From Streptococcaceae bacterium (lineage in GTDB: Bacteria; Bacillota; Bacilli; Lactobacillales; Streptococcaceae), in the NCBI GenBank assembly GCA_031285105.1, contig JAITWV010000374.1, positions 1 to 5,123 on the forward strand: DNA of 5,123 bases, in the 5' to 3' direction. Below the pieces are notes generated by a model. The model saw only the letters and a list, made by a program, of their open reading frames with translations. It had not been told where the DNA came from and ran no database searches. Position numbers and translations under genes: made by a program. Shown here one piece after another: positions 1-5,123 of this stretch. Position 1 is the first letter of the stretch. Every line of letters starts with the position of its first letter.

Positions 1-826
1 CTTGAGCATCTGGACGTAGATTATGATTGACGTAAATTAATTTAATGGTTAAGTAGAAGAAGAGTATGTTAGTGCACTTGCTCTTAAGGAAAATGTACAA
101 CTTTTCAAAAAAAAATGGACCGAGCAACCCAAAACAGGCATTGAAAAACAAGCAAGAGATTTTCGTTATCAATTTTTTCAAGAAGTTGCAGGACAAGAGG
201 GGATTACCAAAATTATTACCGCTCACCATGCAGATGATTTAATGGAAACAATTTTGATGAAATTTATTCGTGGTACTTATATTTTACATTTGTCTGGCAT
301 TAAACAAAAAAGAAAACGAAACAATTGTGAAATAATCAGACCTCTGTTACACTTTTCCAAGGCTGAATTAGAAGAATATCTAAATGAAAAAGGAATTTCT
401 TTTATTTATGATGCGAGCAATGAAAGTGATAAATATTTTCGCAATCGTATTCGTACAAATATTTTACCTCACATTCAAGCACAAAATCCAAATTATATTG
501 AAAAAGTGAATCAATTTTCACAAGAAGTGAGTTATTTATCTGATTTTTTAGCAATTGAAACGCAAAAATTTTATGAAAAACATCTGGTAATAAATGAAAA
601 TGGCTTTTGGTTAACAGGTTTGAAACGATTAAATAGGGCGCAAAAATTTGTTTATATTAGCCAAGTTTTTGAAAAGTATTATCAAGGTGAGCTCATCATT
701 TCTCAAGTGCAAATGGAAAATTTACTTGATGGCCTTTCACAAAATCAGTATCCATTAACCATTCAACTTCAATTTGGTGCGTATCTACAACTAAAGTCTG
801 ATGAATTAAGGCTTTTTAAGAGATAA
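1..826 (+). pseudogene. tilS: tRNA(Ile)-lysidine synthase remnant, broken at both ends
   Basis: The frame open from 53 to the TAA at 824-826 (257 codons before the stop) clearly matches the middle of TilS, the ATP-dependent enzyme that converts the wobble C of tRNA-Ile(CAU) to lysidine. Visible landmarks are KTGIEKQARDFRY, AHHADD (221-238) followed by ETILMKFIRG, IRPLLHFSKAELEEY, and DASNESDKYFRNRIR ending at 454. Upstream, the same frame has TAG 17-19, TAA 38-40 and TAA 50-52. The other two frames are also closed there (TGA 28-30 and TAA 43-45; TGA 24-26, TAA 33-35 and TAG 54-56), so the N-terminal SGGxDS ATP-binding part cannot be joined to this segment. The ATG at 242 has no ribosome binding site and lies just after the HHADD motif, so it is not a credible start. 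The 3' end stops at about the end of the middle substrate-binding region; the C-terminal domain, roughly the last 110-130 residues of a typical Firmicute TilS of about 450-470, is absent and not found in 827-956. Family-conserved spots have drifted (HHADDLMET, usually HHADDQAET). Identity is secure; loss of function is inferred. Confidence 0.87.
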
Positions 827-842
827 AATTGTGTGTAGTCCT

Positions 843-878
843 TTGATTTCAGCTATTGTTTTGTTAAAATGGTATGAA
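843..878 (+). promoter_or_regulatory. Candidate promoter region for hpt(-ftsH)
   Basis: Two overlapping readings are possible. One is TTGATT (843-848), a 16-base spacer and TAAAAT (865-870). The other is an extended -10, TG-G-TATGAA, with the hexamer at 873-878 and no good -35. A third, weaker option is TTGTTA (861-866) with TATACA (885-890) and an 18-base spacer. The region is AT-rich, so chance matches are likely. A promoter here is plausible because hpt lies 130 bases after a broken gene, but the exact boxes are uncertain. Confidence 0.35.
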
Positions 879-901
879 AGAGAATATACATATCAGATTT
901 T

Positions 902-915
902 AGATTAATTAATCT
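902..915 (+). promoter_or_regulatory. Perfect 14-base palindrome in the hpt leader
   Basis: AGATTAATTAATCT equals its own reverse complement. It lies downstream of the candidate hpt promoters and 28 bases before the Shine-Dalgarno site, so it would be in the 5' untranslated region or over the start of transcription. An alternative pairing is CAGATT (894-899) with AATCTG (911-916). With no G+C-rich stem and no loop it would be a poor terminator; a dimeric repressor site is a possible reading. No known operator consensus was recognised. Confidence 0.35.
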
Positions 916-956
916 GATTATTAAAAAAATTAATTTTCTAGTAGGAGGTTTCATTC

Positions 957-1508
957 ATGGGTAAAAACCTAGATCAGTATATCGAACGCGTTTTATACAG
1001 TGAAGAAGATATTAAAGAAGCGGCACAACGTTTAGGAAAACAATTGACACAAGATTATGAAGGAAAAAATCCATTATTAATCGCTGTTTTAAAAGGTGCC
1101 GTTCCTTGGTATGCCGACTTAACACGCGAGATTGATACACATATGGAAATGGATTTCATGGCAGTTTCAAGTTACCACGGTGGAATTACTTCAAGTGGTG
1201 AAGTGAAAATCCTCAAAGACTTAGACACCAATGTAGAAGGTAAGGATATTTTATTTGTCGAAGATATTATTGATACAGGTCGTACATTGCGTTATTTAGT
1301 TGACTTATTCAAATACCGTCGTGCAAAATCAGTTAAAATTGTAACCTTGCTTGATAAGCCTGAAGGACGTGAAGTCGAAATCGAAGCTGATTATGTTGGT
1401 TTTAATGTACCAAAAGAGTTTGTAGTCGGTTATGGTTTGGATTATGATGAAAATTTCCGTAATTTACCATACGTTGGCGTTTTGAAAGAAGAAGTTTATA
1501 AAAAATAA
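957..1508 (+). CDS. hpt: Hypoxanthine(-guanine) phosphoribosyltransferase
   Basis: This cytosolic purine-salvage enzyme joins hypoxanthine or guanine to PRPP, giving IMP or GMP and pyrophosphate. The 183-residue product has the usual family length. In order it shows the LKG loop (45-47), the flexible active-site loop SSYHGGITSSG (71-81), and the PRPP signature VEDIIDTGRTL (101-111), with the acidic pair E102-D103 that contacts ribose and D106 as the expected catalytic base. LLDKPEGR (131-138) and DYVGF (145-149) follow as the purine-binding part, and then VVGYGLDY, typical of bacterial HPRTs. The ATG at 957 is fixed by AGGAGG at 943-948 with an 8-base spacer. Next to tilS and before ftsH is its normal place in Firmicutes; here the 130-base gap after the tilS remnant is wider than usual for this block. 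In Listeria TilS and HPRT are fused, but not here. No terminator separates it from ftsH, so the two are probably co-transcribed. All key residues are present. Confidence 0.96.
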   Translation: MGKNLDQYIERVLYSEEDIKEAAQRLGKQLTQDYEGKNPLLIAVLKGAVPWYADLTREIDTHMEMDFMAVSSYHGGITSSGEVKILKDLDTNVEGKDILFVEDIIDTGRTLRYLVDLFKYRRAKSVKIVTLLDKPEGREVEIEADYVGFNVPKEFVVGYGLDYDENFRNLPYVGVLKEEVYKK

Positions 1509-1563
1509 CACATTTTTCTTAATAATATGCTAATATTAAATATAGGTAGTAAATTAAAAAATC

Positions 1564-1577
1564 GGTTAGCAATAGCC
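1564..1577 (+). other. Small hairpin with GCAA tetraloop before ftsH
   Basis: GGTTA (1564-1568) pairs with TAGCC (1573-1577), with one G-U pair, closing a GCAA loop of the stable GNRA type. It sits 12 bases before the ftsH Shine-Dalgarno site (GAGG at 1590-1593) in the 90-base hpt-ftsH gap. No T-tract follows, so it is not a terminator. It could affect translation or RNA processing, but a five-pair stem may be chance. The rest of the gap (1509-1563) is AT-rich, with no convincing promoter or terminator. Confidence 0.25.
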
Positions 1578-1598
1578 AAATAATAGAAAGAGGAAATC

Positions 1599-3671
1599 AT
1601 GAATAAAAAGAAAAACGAGGGATTCTTAAAAAATTCGTTCTTCTATGTTCTAGTCATCTTGGCGCTTGTCGTTTTAGTTCAATGGTTCTTTAGAAGTAAT
1701 GATACGACAACAAAAGAAATTAACTATACAGAGTTCACTGAGCAATTAGCTGCTGGTAAAATTGATAACTTTTCAATGCAACCAAGTAATGGTGTATTTA
1801 TAGTTAAAGGAACATTTAATGAAGAGCAACATTTAGACAATAGTGGAGGGATGCCAGTTATTGGTAGTGCTCCAACTTCGACTAAAAACTTTTCAACAGT
1901 TATTTTACCAACAGACTCACAAGTTCAAGCGGTGACTACTGCAGCCGAAAAAGGTGGTGCGACAGTTAAAGCTTTACAAGAAAGTTCAAATAGCTTATGG
2001 ATTTCAATTGCCATTACGTTACTTCCAATGGTTATCATCATTTTCTTCTTCTATATGATGATGGGTCAAGGACAACAAGGTGGCGGTGGAGGCCGTGTGA
2101 TGAACTTTGGTAAGTCTAAGGCAAAAGAAGCAGACAAAAAAGCCAATAAAGTTCGTTTTACTGACGTTGCTGGTGCAGAAGAAGAAAAACAAGAATTGGT
2201 TGAAGTTGTTGAATTCTTAAAAGATCCACGCAAATTCGCAGCATTAGGTGCACGTATTCCAGCTGGTGTTCTTTTAGAAGGGCCTCCAGGAACAGGTAAA
2301 ACGTTATTAGCTAAAGCCGTTGCTGGTGAAGCGGGTGTGCCATTTTACTCAATTTCAGGTTCTGACTTTGTGGAAATGTTCGTTGGTGTCGGTGCAAGTC
2401 GTGTTCGTGATTTATTTGACAATGCGAAGAAAAATGCTCCTTCAATCATCTTTATTGATGAAATTGATGCCGTTGGTCGTCAACGTGGTGCTGGTATGGG
2501 TGGAGGACACGATGAACGTGAACAAACACTTAACCAATTGCTTGTTGAAATGGATGGTTTCGATGGAAATGAAGGCGTAATCGTTATTGCAGCAACCAAC
2601 CGCTCAGACGTACTAGATCCTGCTTTACTTCGCCCAGGACGTTTTGACCGCCAAATTTTAGTAGGTCGCCCAGATGTTAAAGGACGTGAAGCAATTCTTA
2701 AAGTACACGCGCGTAACAAACCACTTGCTGATGATGTGGACTTGAAAGTAGTCGCACAACAAACACCAGGATTTGCCGGAGCGGACTTAGAAAACGTTCT
2801 AAACGAAGCAGCCTTAGTAGCAGCTCGTCGTAATAAGTTAAAAATTGATGCCTCAGATATCGACGAAGCAGAAGACCGCGTAATTGCTGGACCTGCGAAA
2901 AAAGACCGTGTTATCTCGAAAAAAGAACGCGAAATCGTTGCCTACCACGAAGCAGGTCATACCATTGCTGGTTTAGTTTTATCGAACGCTCGTGTGGTTC
3001 ACAAAGTAACAATCGTACCTCGTGGACGCGCTGGTGGGTACATGATTGCTTTACCAAAAGAAGATCAAAACTTGTTATCTAAAGATGATATGTTTGAGCA
3101 ATTAGTTGGTTTGATGGGCGGACGTGTAGCTGAGGAAGTTATCTTCAATCTACAAACAACCGGTGCTTCAAATGACTTTGAACAAGCAACCAGAATGGCT
3201 CGTTCAATGGTCACTGAATACGGTATGAGTGAAAAACTTGGACCAGTTCAATACGAAGGAAACCATGCAGTCTTCTTAGGACGTGATTACGGTCAAACGA
3301 AATCATTCTCAGAAGCAGTTGCCTTTGAAATCGATACAGAAGTTCGTAACATTTTACAATCAGCACACGATAAAGCACGTGAAATCATCGAAACACACCG
3401 TGATACACACAAACTTATCGCTGAAAAACTTCTTGAATTTGAAACACTTGATGCGGCACAGATTAAATCATTATATGAAACTGGTCAAATGCCAAATGAA
3501 AAAGCATCAGAGTTTCCAAGTGAGCAAGCTTTAACGTTTGAAGAAGCAAAAGCCGCTTTGGAGAAAAAGGATTTGGAAAAACAACATGCGGATATTTCAG
3601 AAGCATCAATGACAAATACCAATCCATTAGGTTTCAAACAAGAAAACGAAGAGACAAACGAAAACGAATAA
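1599..3671 (+). CDS. ftsH: ATP-dependent zinc metalloprotease FtsH
   Basis: This membrane-anchored AAA+ protease, which works as a hexamer, extracts and degrades misfolded membrane proteins and selected cytosolic regulators. The 690-residue product is complete. It has a short basic N-terminus, a membrane segment at about 12-31, an extracytoplasmic domain at about 32-132, a second membrane segment at about 133-154 and a glycine-rich linker (about 157-166). The AAA+ module has Walker A GPPGTGKT (228-235), the pore loop FVG (261-263), Walker B IIFIDEID (283-290) and the second region of homology with arginine fingers R345 and R348. The M41 protease has HEAGH (450-454), with zinc ligands H450 and H454 and catalytic E451; D526 in ASNDFEQAT is the expected third ligand. 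The last 55 or so residues are acidic, Asn/Glu-rich and variable, normal for this family in lactic acid bacteria. ATG 1599 follows AAGAGGA with suitable spacing, just ahead of the first membrane segment. It is probably transcribed with hpt and ends at the hairpin after it. One AUA codon (Ile68, 1800-1802) bears on the loss of tilS. Confidence 0.98.
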   Translation: MNKKKNEGFLKNSFFYVLVILALVVLVQWFFRSNDTTTKEINYTEFTEQLAAGKIDNFSMQPSNGVFIVKGTFNEEQHLDNSGGMPVIGSAPTSTKNFSTVILPTDSQVQAVTTAAEKGGATVKALQESSNSLWISIAITLLPMVIIIFFFYMMMGQGQQGGGGGRVMNFGKSKAKEADKKANKVRFTDVAGAEEEKQELVEVVEFLKDPRKFAALGARIPAGVLLEGPPGTGKTLLAKAVAGEAGVPFYSISGSDFVEMFVGVGASRVRDLFDNAKKNAPSIIFIDEIDAVGRQRGAGMGGGHDEREQTLNQLLVEMDGFDGNEGVIVIAATNRSDVLDPALLRPGRFDRQILVGRPDVKGREAILKVHARNKPLADDVDLKVVAQQTPGFAGADLENVLNEAALVAARRNKLKIDASDIDEAEDRVIAGPAKKDRVISKKEREIVAYHEAGHTIAGLVLSNARVVHKVTIVPRGRAGGYMIALPKEDQNLLSKDDMFEQLVGLMGGRVAEEVIFNLQTTGASNDFEQATRMARSMVTEYGMSEKLGPVQYEGNHAVFLGRDYGQTKSFSEAVAFEIDTEVRNILQSAHDKAREIIETHRDTHKLIAEKLLEFETLDAAQIKSLYETGQMPNEKASEFPSEQALTFEEAKAALEKKDLEKQHADISEASMTNTNPLGFKQENEETNENE

Positions 3672-3713
3672 ACACAAAACGCACTGTCTAAATGTGGGCA
3701 GTGTGTTTATTTG
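3667..3713 (+). terminator. Hairpin terminator after ftsH
   Basis: Positions 3677-3688 pair with 3697-3708 in a 12-pair stem with two G-U pairs and an 8-base loop, followed by ATTTG. The sequence also permits a second form: AATAAACAC (3667-3675), which includes the ftsH stop codon, is perfectly complementary to GTGTTTATT (3703-3711), with an inner stem at 3683-3688/3697-3702 and a bulge between. Either form suits Rho-independent ending of the hpt-ftsH unit. The T-tract is short and interrupted, so some read-through is possible. Confidence 0.7.
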
Positions 3714-3728
3714 TAAAAATTTCTTAGT

Positions 3729-3761
3729 AAAAATCATGAAAACTTGAAAAAAATCATGAAA
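3729..3761 (+). repeat. 13-base direct repeat flanking the hslO -35 box
   Basis: AAAAATCATGAAA occurs at 3729-3741 and again at 3749-3761, a period of 20 bases, close to two turns of the DNA helix. The TTGAAA -35 hexamer (3744-3749) lies between the copies and overlaps the second by one base. The arrangement could be a tandem activator or repressor site, or a simple duplication in A-rich DNA. It does not match the CtsR heptad repeat GGTCAAA. Confidence 0.5.
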
Positions 3762-3772
3762 GAAAGTATTAT
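3744..3772 (+). promoter_or_regulatory. Sigma-A-type promoter for hslO-dusB
   Basis: TTGAAA (3744-3749), a 17-base spacer and TATTAT (3767-3772) match the vegetative consensus at five of six positions in each box with ideal spacing. Transcription would begin near 3779, leaving a leader of about 22 bases that contains the whole Shine-Dalgarno site. It lies just after the ftsH terminator, as expected for a new unit. The TTG of the -35 box is also the first codon of an upstream extension of the hslO frame, which this reading argues against. Confidence 0.68.
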
Positions 3773-3789
3773 CAACAAGACTATAATGT

Positions 3790-3796
3790 GGGAGGA
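3790..3796 (+). promoter_or_regulatory. Ribosome binding site that fixes the hslO start
   Basis: GGGAGGA lies four bases before the ATG at 3801. The alternative in-frame starts upstream (TTG 3744 and ATG 3756, 3786 and others) have no comparable site, and several fall inside or ahead of the promoter. The Hsp33 family begins close to MENYLLRA, which agrees with 3801. Confidence 0.85.
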
Positions 3797-3800
3797 ATCT

Positions 3801-4676
3801 ATGGAAAATTATTTATTACGTGCAATCAGTACAGACGGCTCATTTCGTGCTTTTGCTTTAACTGCTAAAGACGTAATCGCCGAAGCTCAAGAAAGACATG
3901 ATACATGGAGTTCATCAACGGTTGCCTTAGGACGTATGATGCTAGGTGGTTTATTGATGGGTGCCAATTTAAAAGGAAACGACAAATATACAATCAAAAT
4001 GTCAGGAAATGGAAACGGTGGCTTAATCGTGGTTGACGCAAATGCCTACGGAGACGTCAAAGGATTCATTCAAAACCCACACGTTGACTTAAGAAAAACA
4101 TCAACTGGTGAAGTCTATGTCACGCAAGCAACAGGCAATCAAGGTGTCTTTGCTGTGATTAAAGACATGGGCTTAAGAGAACCTTATGCAGGACAAATTC
4201 CATTCGTAAGTGGTGAAGTAGCCGAAGAATTTACTTATTACCTAACCGAAAGCGAACAAACACCATCATCTGTAGGTTTAAATGTACATTTGGATGATGA
4301 ACAACGTGTGAAACTTGCCGGTGGATTCATGGTGCAAGTCTTACCGGATGCCAATGAAGATACAATTGCTAAAATTGAAAAAAATCTCCAAAATATGCCA
4401 GCTATTTCGCAAATTTTGGAAAAAAACTCAGCTGAAGGTTTATTAGAAGCAATTTTTGGCAAAGATGAATATAAAGTTTTATCCAAAACCCCTGTTCAAT
4501 TCAAATGTGACTGTTCAAAAGAAAAATTTGCTCGTGGTATCATTTCATTAGGTAAAGAAGAAATTCAAGCAATGATCAATGAAGACAATCAAGCTGAGGC
4601 GGTTTGCCAATTTTGTGAAAATAAATATCAATATAGCCAAACGGACTTAGAAGAGTTGATGAAAGAAGCTAAGTAG
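3801..4676 (+). CDS. hslO: Hsp33 redox-regulated chaperonin
   Basis: Hsp33 is a cytosolic holdase that is idle when reduced and zinc-bound; oxidation forms disulfides, releases zinc and exposes surfaces that hold unfolding proteins. The 291-residue product has the normal family length. The N-terminal domain begins MENYLLRAISTDGSFRAF and includes ALGRMMLGGLLMGANLK (42-58), the glycine-rich region around 67-75, and GDVKGFIQNP (84-93). The C-terminal redox switch has all four zinc-binding cysteines: CDC (C236, C238) and CQFC (C269, C272). The ATG at 3801 is preferred over a longer 310-residue reading from 3744 because the Shine-Dalgarno site precedes it, the extra 19 residues have no family similarity that I recognise, and the longer start lies in the promoter. 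It has its own promoter, separate from ftsH, and dusB follows after 23 bases, a pairing common in lactic acid bacteria. Induction by heat or oxidative stress is known for the family but not shown by any operator recognised here. Confidence 0.97.
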   Translation: MENYLLRAISTDGSFRAFALTAKDVIAEAQERHDTWSSSTVALGRMMLGGLLMGANLKGNDKYTIKMSGNGNGGLIVVDANAYGDVKGFIQNPHVDLRKTSTGEVYVTQATGNQGVFAVIKDMGLREPYAGQIPFVSGEVAEEFTYYLTESEQTPSSVGLNVHLDDEQRVKLAGGFMVQVLPDANEDTIAKIEKNLQNMPAISQILEKNSAEGLLEAIFGKDEYKVLSKTPVQFKCDCSKEKFARGIISLGKEEIQAMINEDNQAEAVCQFCENKYQYSQTDLEELMKEAK

Positions 4677-4699
4677 ATTTATTATAAGGAAGAAGAGAA

Positions 4700-5123
4700 A
4701 TGACAAATCAAACATGGAACATTGGTAACGTTGAAATCCCTAATCGTGTAGTTGTTGCGCCAATGGCAGGAATTAGTAACGCTGCTTTTCGTGTAACCAG
4801 TAAAGAATTTGGTGCAGGTCTTGTTGTAATGGAAATGATTAGCGATAAAGGGATTCAATTTCGGAACAAGAAAACCTTAAGTATGCTAGAAATTGACCAA
4901 CGTGAGCACCCAATCAGCGTTCAGATTTTCGGTGGTGAAAAGGATACATTAGTTGAAGCAGCTAAATATGTCGAAGAATTTACCGATGCAGACATTATTG
5001 ACATTAACATGGGCTGTCCAGTCAACAAAGTCATCAAAGCCGAAGCTGGTGCGCGTTGGTTACTTGATCCAGATAAAGTGTACGAAATGGTTAATGCTGT
5101 CTCAAGCGCTGTCTCAAAACCTG
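4700..5123 (+). CDS. dusB: tRNA-dihydrouridine synthase (DusB family), 3' end outside window
   Basis: Dus enzymes are FMN-dependent and use NADPH to reduce particular uridines in tRNA to dihydrouridine. The frame is open from the ATG at 4700 to the window end, giving the first 141 residues of an expected 320-340. It shows the start of the TIM barrel with the FMN-contacting PMAGISNAAFR (21-31), the segment VQIFGGE (74-80), and the Dus signature DINMGCPVNKV (101-111), in which C106 is the conserved catalytic cysteine. The following IKAEAGARWLLDPDKV (112-127) fits DusB-type proteins of Firmicutes. AAGGA at 4686-4690, nine bases ahead, supports the start. The 23-base gap after hslO has no terminator, so the two are likely one transcript. 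Assignment to the DusB branch rather than DusA or DusC is by remembered similarity and gene context (dusB commonly precedes lysS in this block). Its target uridine cannot be told from sequence. Confidence 0.93.
   Translation, partial: MTNQTWNIGNVEIPNRVVVAPMAGISNAAFRVTSKEFGAGLVVMEMISDKGIQFRNKKTLSMLEIDQREHPISVQIFGGEKDTLVEAAKYVEEFTDADIIDINMGCPVNKVIKAEAGARWLLDPDKVYEMVNAVSSAVSKP

Noticed and set aside
107..115. Run of nine A's in tilS as a frameshift or slippage site
   Set aside because: The TilS-like residues before (VEEEYVSALALKEN) and after (WTEQPKTGIEKQ) the run are in the same frame, so the gene is not broken here.
242..826. A free-standing 194-residue gene starting at ATG 242
   Set aside because: There is no ribosome binding site, the frame and TilS similarity continue 189 bases upstream, and this start cuts off the HHADD motif. 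It is an internal methionine of the tilS remnant.
1519..1539. Imperfect inverted repeat TTAATA...TATTAA after hpt as a terminator or ftsH promoter element
   Set aside because: The stem is all A-T pairs with internal mismatches and no T-tract after it, and promoter boxes around it are poor. It is expected by chance in such AT-rich DNA.
2320..2719. Overlapping open frames within ftsH (2320-2580 + strand, 2480-2719 - strand)
   Set aside because: They lie wholly inside the strongly conserved AAA+ coding region and have no recognised similarity; they are by-products of ftsH codon use.
3283..3534. Open frame of 83 codons inside the 3' part of ftsH
   Set aside because: Out-of-frame shadow of the FtsH protease domain; its composition is that of a shifted frame, with no start signal of note.
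3782..3787. Exact TATAAT as the -10 box of hslO
   Set aside because: Transcription would start around 3793-3795, inside the GGGAGGA ribosome binding site, and no fair -35 lies 16-18 bases upstream. TTGAAA-17-TATTAT is the better promoter.
4238..4486. Minus-strand open frame within hslO
   Set aside because: Antisense to conserved Hsp33 sequence with no recognisable protein features.
1..5123. A mobile element, CRISPR array, defence or other undescribed multi-gene system
   Set aside because: Every intact gene is a recognised housekeeping gene in a conserved order. There are no transposase fragments, terminal repeats, spaced repeat arrays or RNA genes that I can see.

Overview
The window reads as chromosomal housekeeping DNA from a low-GC Gram-positive bacterium of the Lactobacillales, most likely Enterococcaceae or a close relative. 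The evidence is AT-rich DNA, purine-rich AGGAGG-type ribosome binding sites, protein sequences close to what I remember of Enterococcus and Vagococcus orthologues, and the gene order tilS-hpt-ftsH-hslO-dusB, which is a conserved block in this group. Genus and species cannot be fixed from the sequence alone.

Layout, all on the + strand. Positions 1-826 hold the remains of tilS (tRNA-Ile lysidine synthase). All three frames are closed by stops in the first 52 bases, and the readable part ends before the usual C-terminal domain. Positions 827-956 are non-coding and carry candidate promoters, a perfect 14-base palindrome and a strong Shine-Dalgarno site for hpt. hpt (957-1508) is intact hypoxanthine phosphoribosyltransferase. 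A 90-base gap without a convincing terminator leads to ftsH (1599-3671), an intact membrane AAA+ zinc protease. A hairpin terminator follows ftsH. A well-formed promoter then starts a second unit, hslO (Hsp33 redox chaperone, 3801-4676) and dusB (tRNA-dihydrouridine synthase, 4700 to the window end, cut off at the 3' side), with only 23 bases between them.

The genes serve purine salvage (hpt), membrane protein quality control (ftsH), oxidative-stress protein holding (hslO) and tRNA modification (dusB, and formerly tilS). The main anomaly is the broken tilS. This enzyme is normally essential because it lets tRNA-Ile(CAU) read AUA codons, and AUA is still used in the intact ftsH. I see no mobile element, CRISPR array, RNA gene or unknown multi-gene system here. 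The points of interest are the tilS decay and the small regulatory structures between genes.
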